From NCBI GenBank assembly GCA_030142905.1, contig JASJOG010000082.1, positions 285,001 through 349,000 on the forward strand: a stretch of DNA of 64,000 nucleotides. The letters run 5' to 3'. Numbering within the stretch: the first letter of the stretch is position 1; each line of letters opens with the position of its first letter. The notes below the pieces were generated by a model, which was not told the origin of the DNA, did not search any database, and was given only the letters and a program-made list of their open reading frames with translations. The stretch is from Heliopora coerulea. Taxonomy: Eukaryota > Cnidaria > Anthozoa > Scleralcyonacea > Helioporidae. Positions 53,537 through 64,000 of the stretch are shown here, piece after piece. The translations under genes were made by a program, and so were the position numbers.

Positions 53537-54330
53537 TTTCGTTGTCCAACTTTCGCCGGCAAGAACCAACTACAGCAACGTCGTACCCAGGCCCACAGAC
53601 TTCTCTTTGCTGTCTCACACCCTCCTGGTTGGCATTCGTCTCGTTCTTCAGCACAACCCAATCATTTTCGAGCAAATCGGGCAAAATACACCACATTGAG
53701 TAAAATTTGCATGAGTGTCCAAAATAACTTATCAAATTTATTCACTTCCTAATGTACAGTACTTATACAGTAAGGATATGAAATTTCAAAATTCCATCCG
53801 TTTTCCAGGAAAGAAAATTAATTTTTCCAAGACTAGGTCTACTATCGGTGAACGACTGAATGGAGCAACAATCTCTGCATTCAGAAGGTTTTTCTTGGCT
53901 GCGGTCCCTAATCTCCCCATAGAATTTCAGTTTCTTGGAGTAAACGTGAAAAAAGAATTTCCCTAGAAAAGTTTGAAATTTCTAGAAATTTCAGGAGAAC
54001 CGGTCCAGGAAAATACTTTTTCTTTCAAGCCGGGCACTTTGTTCCTCGCCATGCAACATACCGGTTACTGCCTCTAAATATCCACTGTCTGACAGAAAGT
54101 ACCTGTTATATTTAGTATTCATGGGAAAGTATGCACCATCAACCAGATAAGTATTATTTGAGCAGCGAGTTCCAGTGTTCAGATTTGACCATGGTTCCAA
54201 AACATGAGAAAGCTAATGAATCTCGTAAGATGTAGTTCCTAGAAGTTTATCGCTATCGAGTGGCTGGATGATGGATGCCACGGTTAAGGTAGAATGAGTT
54301 GTTGAGATGGTTACCCATATGATCACGATT
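53537..54330. other. 5' flank of the minus-strand membrane gene
   Basis: Probable promoter and 5' UTR on the minus strand. It lacks the TTGACACGTCGACA motif of the plus-strand paralogs. No recognised repeat. Confidence 0.4.
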
Positions 54331-54334
54331 TTAA

Positions 54335-54370
54335 CTCTTAAAGCCCAATGTCCGATCTATCGGACACTTA
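54335..54370. mobile_element. Single piggyBac-like end with TGTCCGATCTATCGGACA
   Basis: TTAA (54331-54334), CTCTTAAAGCCC and a near-palindrome TGTCCGATCTATCGGACA, matching the left end of 45248-45571. No matching right end was found, so probably a remnant. The frames at 54526-54891 are not identified. Confidence 0.5.
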
Positions 54371-55441
54371 ACAAAAGAACTGAGAGAACCATGCAAAGCG
54401 AAGAGGACGAAGAACACAAAACAAAACAAAAAATTCAGATGTTAAACATATTATTGAGTGCTCAAAAGACCTTCTAGAAAAATTATCTCCGCAAGACATC
54501 GATCAATTCAGTGTGAAAAATATATTTATAACAATACGCTGTGTCCTTGAGGACACATCGTCGAATTTGTACGCGACTCTCGCCTAATTAAGGATAAAAC
54601 TTCTGCCGGTATATATAGATAATATTCACAAGGCTTGTTTTTTCTAACAGCATTCTCATTAGTTAAGGTCGAAAGCCCACGAGGCAAAAGAAGACAAGAG
54701 CCAAATAATAGGAGGGTGGTCCTGTTGGGAGAATTGATGGAAAGATCGATCCCCCCCAGCCTTTTGCGTATGAATGCAAAAGAACATTCGGTGTCACACG
54801 AGGCCAGGAGGGTGAACTGACATGCAAACAGCGGAATATCAAGTAAGGCGTCGTCTATTGATGAAGCATATTTCAGCAGATAAACATTCAAACAAATTCG
54901 AGATACATTCTGTCAGGATATCGTAAGAAACCCCGCAGAAACAGAGAAAAGCTATGCCCTGTGTGAAATGAATCCCCTGCTGAGAGGTGATAATGCAAAA
55001 AGAGCTTTATGTCGTGAAAATTTAGTATTTTATATACCAATGAGATTGCTATATCAACAAAGTATCGAATCCTAGAGTCTGATTACACTTTGGTCGTTTG
55101 ATCTGGTGCTTCGCTGTGTCAAACACCACACACGTGACGTAATACCGCACGCTGATTTGCTAGAAATCGTGATTATTAATGATTCAATAATTCGCCCCCT
55201 CAGCCTCGTTTATAGTCAAACATTCTCTCACATTCCCTATACGAGGTTAGGGTGGCCCCAACTAGTGGGTCCATTTAAGAGTGCATCAAATAATAGGACC
55301 ATTTCAGGCTGTTTTCCATTAGGTGAATTTTCCCATATAATGGTGGATTCGCGCGATAGAACTTGTCTTGCAGAGAAAAGTCTTTAAACTCCCATCTGGT
55401 GAAAACACATCCCACACGGTATGATAAAACTTTACGACAAG

Positions 55442-55490
55442 TTAACTCTTTGCCAGCCAACAGGGTCGTAAACGACCCTACCTTCGTTGG
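55442..55490. mobile_element. Possible piggyBac-like end with GGGTCGTAAACGACCC
   Basis: TTAA followed by CTCTTTGCCAGCCAAC and the palindrome GGGTCGTAAACGACCC, the same layout (TTAA, CYCTTT, short palindrome) as 45248 and 54335. Partner end not certain. Confidence 0.4.
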
Positions 55491-56047
55491 TTTGATTTTC
55501 AACCATGCCAAATCAACAATTGAAGCAAAAAAGTACAATTTCAAACTTGTTCGCCATAACATTGTTAAAAAAAACTGATCAAACAAGCGAGCAAAAGGAG
55601 CAACTAAGTTTCGTGCGCACGCCTATGATCTGTCCAACAAAAAAATGTTAGATCGTTAAAAGAGGGTTACACGTCGGCTTGATTCATTAGACACGAAAGT
55701 TATTTACGATTCTCTCGTCGTCTAGCTTTACTTCAAGGGGAAAATATCATGTGAGCGAGGTCTATATACAACCATTTGCAGATTGGGCCTAAAGCGTTCG
55801 GTTAACAGGAATGGAAATCTGTGCAACATTCATTTGGCCACCAGCTGCTACCAGCTTGTGTTGATTTTAGCAAGTTTGAGCGCGTTCATATTTCGATGCA
55901 AGTTTACAAAGGTTTTCTTTTACTGGCATCGAATTACATCCTCGTTTGTCTTTGGCTATGAGGCAAGTTGCTGCAAGTCCTTGCGTGTTGATTTGTTTCG
56001 ACTTCCGTTGTCGTTTGTCCATGGTGTCAATCAAAGTTACCCCAACT

Positions 56048-56480
56048 CAGGGGCGGATTCAGAATTTTGAGAAAGGGGGGGGGGGGGAACGCGGAATAAT
56101 TTTTCAAATTCATGCCAGTATGTGGCGTTTCAGGGGAAGAATTTTGCGAGCTGGTGAAATGGAATTCTCGATTTACTTCAACTGGGAACAAAAAATAATA
56201 CCTAGCTAGGTTGGTTACTGGCGATATATGGATTCGGCAATGTCATTTGTTATATATTCCTACAAAAATGTGAAAATAAAACGTTTCTGATGCTTTTCAA
56301 TTTGTATTTCTTCTGCTCACCCTTTCTTCTTTTCCCAATTTTCACCGATTTTCTTTTGAAATAATCGTGTATCTTTCTGATGGTCGACAAGTTTAATGCT
56401 TTGTAACCAAGCAAAAAGTCACATGACAACTATTCAAAAAAGGGGGCGCATCCGGTGCGCACCCCCTAAATCCGCCTCTG
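56048..56480. mobile_element. 433 bp TIR element, hAT-like ends
   Basis: Left CAGGGGCGGATTCAGAAT, right inverse CTAAATCCGCCTCTG. G-run at 56076-56089 near the left end and GGGGGCGCATCCGGTGCGCACCCCC near the right. CAGRGGCGGA termini are common in hAT elements. An 8 bp target duplication was not evident. Confidence 0.65.
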
Positions 56481-56969
56481 CAAGTTCATGTAAGTTGACT
56501 TCGACTTACCTACTCGTTTGGCCATGGCTTCAGTGTATATATGTGTGAATTAGGCCCTTATCAAGCTTTCGAACTATGTTAGAACAACAACGAAAAAAAA
56601 CCAACCAAACAAACAAAACAGCATTGCTGGATCCGGCATAGTTAGACTGTTTAACATACCCTGTTAAACTCGGTTTGTCCAACGTTCTTTGACAAATTCC
56701 GATTGTTAACTGAAGGATGACAGAGTTTTTCTCCTTCATTCCAACAATTTGAGATGGCTTTTTTCCGTGAAATGGTTTGACTGCATTTCCAAAAATGTTC
56801 GACGGTTTGGCTACGGATTTAGGGTAATTTTAGTACAGTCAGGATAAATATAACCATTAAGGAAATTTAATCGCAAGTGCCCATTTGCACGACATGCTTG
56901 TCATATACGATTGTACGTCCTGAGGTATGTAATGTTGTGTCAAAAGCTCAATTCCTGCTACCGATTCGC

Positions 56970-58300
56970 TCACTTATGTAATAATCCATTAACCTTAATC
57001 CTACCACTAATCCTGACTCTTATCCAAACACTTAGCTTAGATCTTCCTTCAGTCCTCATAATGCATGGTCACAATCTAAGAATTTCCTTCTCATTGATGA
57101 CACTTAGCCATTGTCCTTTATATATCTGAATCTCTACCACCATCAGGTGTCGACCATCTAAAGTTCCCTGATGTCTCAGCAAAACATGGTAGTATCCCTG
57201 TAGACAAACTTACGCGAACAATCACGTCGTGTTGCCTGTAAAATAATACTCCCCAGCAAAATTGGCGATTATACTTGCAGTTTATATTGTTCGGTCGTCG
57301 AGGAGAGTACACGAGTTGCGTAGAGAGACATTTACTGATTCTGACCTTGACCGTTACGCTTGTAAGCTGACACTCTCCTGGAAACACATTAGTTGAAAGT
57401 TCGTCTTGGATTTGAATGTGTTTAGAAGGTTCTCAACTTCCCTAAATAATGAAGTTAATAATATTTGAAGCAGTGTAAATTCTACAATAGTGTGACGGTC
57501 ACTTTCTAATGTACATGTTCTCATCATAATTACGCAATTAGGCGAACAAAATATAACTATACATCTTCCTATGTGTTACTGCACCGTCTTGTTTTGTACT
57601 GGCCTTCTTTTTCTTACCCGCTCTCCCAAACAGTTCTACCTAAGTGTCTTCCCTATCTTTTTCGCACCGCTACATCTGTGTCCAATTTTATCCCATTGTT
57701 TATGATTATCTTTAACCCTAGCGTTACCTGCACTTTCAACCATATCCCTGTCCTCAACATATACCCTCACTTGTATCCCACCCAAATATGTACCACCAAG
57801 GATAATCACCAAAATTCCACTTTTACGCCCATCACTTCTTCACATGCACCCAAATTTCTTCTGCATCCATTTTTAACCCTACTTCTAACCATCGAACTCC
57901 ACCCGAAGTTCCACCTTCACCTCCACATTTACATTCAACTTAAACTCGATCTCAATGCCTAGATCCACCTTCATCTCTGCGCTCTCCTTTTGACTGTTTT
58001 CGGATTCCACTCCCTGCTCTACCGTGGTTTAACCCTTTCCTGCATGAATTTTCTTTCCTGTTGTTCTGTGTTCTCTTTCGTTTTTTGCTTTGTTCTTTCA
58101 TTTGCTCTTTCGTTGTAATTCGTTGTTGTACGACAGGAAAGGATTAAAAGTCCTTGGAGAACAAGGGAATCTAAGGTGATCATGGTGTTACTTAAATTAT
58201 ATCCGTACCTCCAATACGATTACTACTTTCAAATCCTCCCTACCTCCTCTACTCCACCACATTCACCTGTACTTTCACCTGTCCCTATCCAACCACGATT
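56970..58300. other. G-poor, C-rich strand with no gene
   Basis: The plus strand consists mainly of C, T and A with CCTAACCCTTATCC-, CCACCTTCACCTCC-like wording and very few G. No exon or tRNA. Possibly a decayed pyrimidine-rich satellite. It contains the MITE at 58033-58143. The missing last EXOC2 exon could lie here but was not recognised. Confidence 0.45.
58033..58143. mobile_element. 111 bp piggyBac-like MITE with TTAA flanks
   Basis: CCCTTTCCTG at the left, CAGGAAAGGA at the right, TTAA immediately outside both ends (58029-58032, 58144-58147). Interior is TTTC-rich. Confidence 0.72.
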
Positions 58301-58489
58301 TTAAGCCGGTTTTCAACTTGGCAACGTTTCGGAACTTGTCCAATTCTTACCTTTGGTGTTCCTCTTTGCTCAGTGGAGGAACACAGCGAAACGACTTATC
58401 CAAGAAAGCCCTTCAGATAAAAAGGGTACATCATGAACAATTCGTTAAATATAAAGTATAATAACTTAGGGACTTCATCATTTAACTAC

Positions 58490-61400
58490 CTCGACTTATC
58501 TGTAAGCCAATTGCACAGCGCCTCTCGAAGTGCTTTAAGTTCAAGATGAGCCTCAAAAATAAGAGAAATTAAAATTAACTCATTTGAATAAAAATGTCCC
58601 GTTTGAAAAAAAAAAAAAATTATATAAAAGTAATCTGTTTGGTAGAATTTAAATCACTATGGTATTCGTGTATGGCCTTGCTCAAAGTTTTTCCTTAAAG
58701 CAAGAAGACAAGAACAAACCTGGATGATGCCGTTCGTTGAATACCTTTCCTTTGCGCTGTTGAATAATTTGTAGACAACTTCCGTCAAGATCTCAGTGAG
58801 TCTCGAAAGTACTCTTGATACAAATGATGATGAAATGGAAAATACCTAAAGACAAGTTTTGAAAACCCTAAAACACGACTGTAGGCGTGCCTCTTGTTGA
58901 CCAAGGATCGGAAAATATGATTGCTTTATCAAACGATTTCACAGCAGCATTGACTTTGCCTGGTCTTGCGTTACTGCTGATGTCAACGTTTTGACTAAAC
59001 TGCAGACAAACATTTATCTTAGCCAGAATTTAGGCCCGGAAACATAGACACGCAAACAAACTGGCAGAGATAGACAAACAGACAGGCTGGCAGATAGATA
59101 GACAGACAGACGCAGGCAAGCAGACAGATACGCAGGCACACAGACAAACAACCAGACTTACTGTAAAACAATCAAATAACAACACCTATAGAGACGTTTC
59201 AACAGTAACCATATAAGTAAAGTTTGATCTCTGGCAAAATCGACGGCAGTTGTAAATCCCACAAACCTGAGCGTGAATTATGACCAGATCAAGAATAACC
59301 GCTTTCACGTAATCGCGGGCATCTGGAAAGCAACAACATGGTTGCACTAGTAATTCAAATTTGTTGCCGAGGTATGTCCCAGCATCTTGTATATTTAAAA
59401 ATTCAGTTTCCAGGGAGGAGCCTTCAAGCGAGAGATGTCGTTCACACGCTATTGTTCATAAGATATCAGAAAAATAGGGATAGTATAAAGACTGAACGGG
59501 AGATAAAGGTAATTCTAGTATAATCTATTTATGATGTGCTGTAAGCCATGGACTAAAACAACACGAACACGCGAAACACCCAAACGATACCTGTAGGTTG
59601 CAAGCATCTGCTCCAACTGAAATCACCAGACGTCATTCCCGATTTAACGCCGCTGACCAATGGACCACTTTTTAACTCAATGTACGCGTTAAAAATGCGG
59701 TCTTCAAGTTTCATGATTTCACTTTTGAAAGACTAAGAAAACCCAGGCAAAACACGACAAATTACTTTGTTTTATCGGAAATGCATTTCAACGTGCCACT
59801 ATTTTAAACGCTAGGGATCAGTGTAATAAAGAAGTTGTAAACTTTCGGGAACCACAGGTTTGCTTTTCTAAAAAGGTTCTGGAATAGAGTAAGGTTAACG
59901 AAACCCCATTAAAAGCTGTCCTACTGAAATAAAATGCCTTTTCCATCTTTGGAATTAGTTGTTTCGAAATTCGACACTCTGACATAGAGCATCTCTTTAA
60001 GTCATTACAATAGCAGATCACACCACTTACTGGTACCAGGTTTTCAAGTCCAGCATGGCCATTGCTTTGGTAATTTGAAACAATTTTCGGTAAGACGTTT
60101 TCTCGAAGATGACAGCAACAACTGAGAACAATTAGTAGGCGTTCATCCTGCAATTGGAAAATTATGAATGCCACAGAGGTTTTAAAAAGAATTAAGGAAG
60201 GAAGGGAGGGAGGAAGGGAGGGAGGGAGGGAGGGAAGGAAGGAAGGAAGGAAGGAAGGAAGGGAAGGAGGGGAAGGAAGGAAGGGAAGGGAAGGAAGGGA
60301 AGGAAGGGAGGAAGGAGGGGAAGGGAGGAAGGGAAGGAAGGGAAGGAAGGGAAGGGAGGAAGGGAAGGAAGGGAAGGAAGGGAAGGAAGGGAAGGAAGGA
60401 AGGGAAGGGAAGGAAGGGAAGGAAGGGAGGAAGGAGGGGAAGGGAGGAAGGGAAGGAAGGGAAGGAAGGGAAGGGAGGAAGGGAAGGAAGGGAAGGAAGG
60501 GAAGGAAGGGAGGGAAGGGAAGGGAGGGAAGGGAAGGAAGGGAAGAAGGAAAGGAAGGGAAGGAAGGGAAGAAGGAAAGGAAGGGAAGGAAGGGAAGGAA
60601 AGAAGCGAGAGAATAAAGAAAGTAACAGCAGACACGAAAACGTACTCTTGCTGGTGAACAGATAGAGGCCATTGACTGAACATCTTCTTTGGAGTCAAAG
60701 CTGCCGTAGTGGTGACGACTTGACCTGAAGTTAGAACTTCATTATTTAACCAACCACGAGTGAAACAGCTGAGCAATAAAAAATCTGTAACAGAAGTCCT
60801 CATTTTGTACTGGTACAAAATAAAACAGAACATAGTCCTTACACAGAAATCTTATCTAATTCTTCGTCCGGTGGGAAACCTAGGTGTTCGAGGCTTTCAA
60901 TCACTGCCTGGAAACAAAACATCAGATTAAACCGTAAACATTGAAGGTAAAACAAGATGGCTACCCATTTTCCGCCAGTTACAGAAAAAAATTTTTAATA
61001 AAGGATGCCGCCACGCCAGACAACACCAAAAAAGCAACGAAATTCGGCATTACAATGTTCAGAAATATGTATTTCTTTTACTTCTTTAGCGATAAATGCA
61101 CTCAGGCACTTAATAAACTACGAGCGGGAGAAAAGCCTACCTTCGTAACATTGTTTTAAAAATTAAAATAAAAAGGCAGAAAAACAAACAAGCAAGGTAT
61201 ATGTTAAAAGAATTATTCACTCAGTGTCGGTGAATAATTGTTAACTATTCAATGGATAATGATACGTAATAATTCATACCTGCAGCATTTTGTAGAATAG
61301 CCTATTTATTTCTTTCTGTATCTCGTCGCCCTGGAAAAAAAATTCTTTAATGACAGTGATAGTATAATTTCATTTTATCAAGAGAGGCTAGATGCTGGGG

Positions 61401-62543
61401 GATAACTGTGACAGCAGCGCGTCTAGTATTCCTGCGATTAGTCACATAGTTTCAATGCATGTGCCACGATTCCGAGAAAAATAATTTTGGAGGTAGACAG
61501 AATTCACAAAAAAATAAATGGTATGCTGAGCTTTTCCCGTCATATGTACATCTCAACAGCATACTGTGTCTTTCAAAACTGAGTATTCCAAGAGCAGGGT
61601 GAAATATAACTTCGTGGTTACTGAAGTTTTTCATCATTTTAAACGTTTATTCATCTAGGACAAACTCAATTTTCGTTTCTTTAACACTTTTAGGTAAACA
61701 CAGTTGTTCCTGGTTTCCTTTGTTTCCATTTTTTGTGTAGAAATTAGCGTCGCATGATAGTGCGTCGTGCGCTTAAAATTTGGGTTTCATCTCTTATCAA
61801 GCACTTTTGTAGTTGTTTAGTTCATGTATGTCTTGTTAGAAAGCCATTTCACCTTATTGTGGCTTCATGATATTTGTGGTTAGACTGTCATTTCATGTTC
61901 TATTATAAAACGTATTAACAATTCATAAAGAAAAAACAAAAGAATTTAAAGTTTAATCAGTAGTTGTAGATATCATACAATCACTAGTGGTTGTATCAAG
62001 TGATACAACCATTCGTCGTTGTATCACAATGTTTTTCACGAACTTTTCGTGCTATTTTCTCGACTAAAATAGTTGGAATTTTCAGCAATTTTCGAGAACA
62101 CGAATGTTTAAATGTATTCGTTTCATAAGTTGTTCGGCGAGTGATTGTATATTCAATACAAAACGGACGCGAGGGTTGTAAACATTAACTTATCACTCGC
62201 GGATAGTGAATTGAAAAGCTCTTGGCCATGTGTACCTGGTGTGGGAATTTTTTTCAGTTCATTGAGGTTTTCGCAAACAGCCGCAGCGAAAACTACACTG
62301 TATACTACTACCAAATCTATTCCAGTTACCTTTTCACCCCCGAATGTGGCTTCGCCGATGACATCTTTTAGAACGTGAAGTATATCAATGGCTATCGTTT
62401 CGAACGTAATAGGCTGGAATAATACAACAAAGATAGATATTTTTAACGTCTATTTTGCAACTGAGATTCGAAAATAAATTCCATATTACCAATATCGTGA
62501 TAACACATCCATTTTGAATTGTTTCCTTTGACCAGTCTTCATT
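58490..62543 (-). CDS. EXOC2: Exocyst complex component 2 / SEC5, C-terminal part (ten exons)
   Basis: Exons in transcription order: 62543-62490, 62413-62330, 61330-61280, 60907-60843, 60724-60646, 60147-60031, 59732-59591, 59322-59267, 58845-58720, 58551-58490. All have GT-AG borders and phases that agree. The joined 278-residue piece reads through motifs matching the SEC5 C-terminal third: DERLLIVLSCCCHL, FNAYIELKSGPLVSG, DFSWSRCLQPT, RDYVKAVILDLVIIHA, SRVLSRLTEIL and HLELKALREALCNWLTDK. SEC5 is a subunit of the octameric exocyst, which tethers secretory vesicles to the plasma membrane and binds Ral GTPases through its N terminus (outside this window). The window lacks the upstream exons (beyond 64000) and the last roughly 40 codons, whose exon was not located. 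Introns hold a GGAA tract and a Crypton-like fragment. Confidence 0.9.
59031..59160. repeat. Degenerate (CAGA)n repeat
   Basis: Variants of CAGACAGG, CAGATAGA and CGCAGGCA over about 120 bp in an EXOC2 intron. Confidence 0.7.
60190..60605. repeat. 415 bp homopurine GGAA/GGGA tract
   Basis: Almost pure purine on plus (GGAAGG, GGGAGG units). It contains an internal direct duplication of about 120 bp (GGAGGAAGGAGGGGAAGG starts near 60307 and 60428). It lies in the EXOC2 intron just upstream (minus strand) of the exon at 60147, so the pre-mRNA carries a long CCUU tract before that acceptor. Long Lys/Glu/Gly or Pro/Phe/Ser frames here are artefacts. Confidence 0.95.
60941..61240 (+). mobile_element. 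Crypton-like (DUF3504) N-terminal fragment in EXOC2 intron
   Basis: Encodes DAATPDNTKKATKFG, the best conserved of three copies, then IMFRN-like and LNKLRAGEKP pieces. It ends in a AATTATTCAC..GTGAATAATT palindrome (61212-61240), as does 42595-42860. Confidence 0.6.
61984..62028. repeat. Short palindrome GGTTGTATCA/TGATACAACC
   Basis: A ten-base inverted repeat with a 2 nt centre, followed by a third half-site GTTGTATCAC. In an EXOC2 intron. Function unknown. Confidence 0.5.
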
Positions 62544-64000
62544 CTGATGAAGATTTTTTATTTCTATGAATTAAAATATCGAAAACAACTGAGAGACATG
62601 TAAAATTCGGTGGAGTTATTTAAAAGTACATTAAAAGGGAAGAAGAACGGTGTTTTAAGTTTGTCTGCATTTGATTTAGTTCCAGATATATTTTGGATTC
62701 TAAAATATACAAATTACATAACTTATGACCAGATATGATGAGGAGCAGAGAAAAATCATGAAATCAGGGCCCAGGCTTCTTTTAACTCGATAAAACTGTT
62801 TCTGTCTCTCTTTATAATAACCTCTGACATACAATATTAACATAGTTGTGAATCATCATAATTATGGAGTGTGGTAAATGTTGTTTAACGTAAAAAACCC
62901 CCCAAAACCTTGTTTTACCAATGGACTAAGACTGAAAACAAGTGGTTTCGACGGCAACAGTAGAACGTGAACGTTGATATATACTTTCTGTTTTGCCGTA
63001 AACATGCAAAGTTTAATATTTCTGCGATATTTCTGATTCTGTGATTTTTCTCCAGTCTATTCCTAATTCGCAAGTCATGTAATTTGCATATCTTCGAGGC
63101 CTCACATTGATGAATGTTCTCCTGAATTAACGTGATTACCCTGAATAAATATTGAATTGAAATGAGTTGAATTTCAACCCTGAATATCTTTGGAACTAGA
63201 TAAGAAAGATTGCACGAAAAACAGGACAGCTTACTGGCTTTTAGGCGGATATTTCTGCACTACAAGTACGTTTTCGTGTAAAAAGCAACGCGATGAGTCG
63301 TGACTCTCATTCGGACACAATGACGCGTGACTAGGGCTAGAGCAAAATGACTCGTGGCTTAGACTTGTGACTCGGACTGGAACACAATGACTTGTGACTT
63401 GGACTTTACTTAGACTTGGACACATTAGCTAGCTACTAACTTGGACTTGTGACTCGGACTTAGATAAAATAAGTCGTGGCTTAAACTTGTGACTCATGAC
63501 TCCGACACGATGACTCGTGACTTTACTCGGACTTGGACACACTGACTCGTGACTTGGACTTGTGACTCGAACTCAGGCAAAATAACTCGTGGTTTGGACT
63601 TGTGACTTTGGCTCGGGCCTCAAGGTTGTGACTGGGTTTTCGACTCAGACTTGAGAGTTGGTGACTCGACTAAAAGTCTGCTTGTGATATAACCAGCAGT
63701 TAGGGGCATAGTAGACACAACCACTTCCACTTACAGACACATGGCAGTAGCTGGGATGCTATTAGGTACGCCCAACAACTTCTAGAAGATAACTGACCAA
63801 TTGCATCCCCACTGATGCACAAAATTTTATCCACCGGAATTATATCCAAATTGTATTCAATGTTTTTCCTCATCGTTCTTTCCACATTATGCCGAGATTA
63901 ACCAATGCAAGCTAGACTACATTCGCAGTTTAACCAACAACTTAAACACGCTTTAAGAAAGATACTCATATACCACTAAATTACTTTACCTTCCACGGAA
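62544..64000 (-). other. EXOC2 intron or 5' continuation
   Basis: No exon is confidently seen upstream of 62543. At the edge, TTCCGTGGAAG followed by a GTAAAG donor (minus, 63991-64000) could be the 3' end of the next upstream exon, but ten bases cannot be verified. Confidence 0.35.
63287..63665. repeat. Degenerate GTGACTYGGACT minisatellite
   Basis: About 370 bp of irregular copies of GACTCGTGACTTGGACTTGTG with a 6-12 bp subperiod (ACTTGG, ACTCGG, GTGACT). In the EXOC2 intron. Confidence 0.85.

Noticed and set aside
60190..60605. CRISPR-like or other regularly spaced repeat array
   Set aside because: The spacing is continuous with no unique spacers. The organism is eukaryotic, and the repeats are simple purine motifs.
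59818..60833. Long Pro/Phe/Ser- and Lys/Glu/Gly-rich open frames
   Set aside because: They are translations of the GGAA tract. The real exons in this area are short and use the splice sites listed for EXOC2.

Overview
The window is eukaryotic nuclear DNA, AT-rich, with short exons, GT-AG introns and many mobile elements. The gene content suggests a marine invertebrate, most likely a cnidarian such as a stony coral or anemone: a PARP14-type gene with all its domains, an exocyst SEC5 gene, and many tRNA-derived SINEs. Species cannot be read from the sequence. All exon models come from reading frame, splice signals and phase agreement, without transcripts.

Layout. 1-10.2 kb has no convincing host gene. 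It holds microsatellites, a pair of consensus-perfect type I hammerhead ribozymes on the minus strand (1773-1818 and 2001-2046), a pogo/Tigger-like TIR element that resembles mammalian MER2, foldback elements, two tRNA-derived SINE families, and a 3 kb CR1/Jockey-type LINE inserted into a SINE. 10.57-24.27 kb (+) is an eight-exon PARP14-like gene: three RRM-like domains, a long KH-like region, three macrodomains, WWE and an ADP-ribosyltransferase domain. Its introns carry SINEs, a truncated LINE and a Crypton-like fragment.

28.6-53.5 kb holds three related genes for small type II membrane proteins with a luminal or extracellular coiled coil: a short two-exon copy (28651-31598, +), a five-exon copy (35562-41161, +) and a convergent five-exon copy (46454-53536, -). 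The two long copies share exon sizes of 76 and 91 nt and all intron phases. The short and long plus-strand copies also share a 14 bp motif just upstream of their starts. The space between them holds TTAA-flanked piggyBac-like MITEs, Harbinger-like TIR elements, near-perfect hairpins and an inverted pair of Penelope-like element 3' ends.

58.5-62.5 kb (-) is the C-terminal part of EXOC2/SEC5 in ten exons. The gene runs off the right side of the window, and its last exon was not located. A 415 bp pure GGAA-type purine tract lies in one of its introns.

The most unusual signal is the hammerhead pair. It defines one complete 228-nt self-cleaving unit, has a compensatory base-pair change between the two copies, and sits inside a duplicated sequence whose second copy (2439-2607) looks like the empty site. 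This fits a retrozyme or Penelope-type element.
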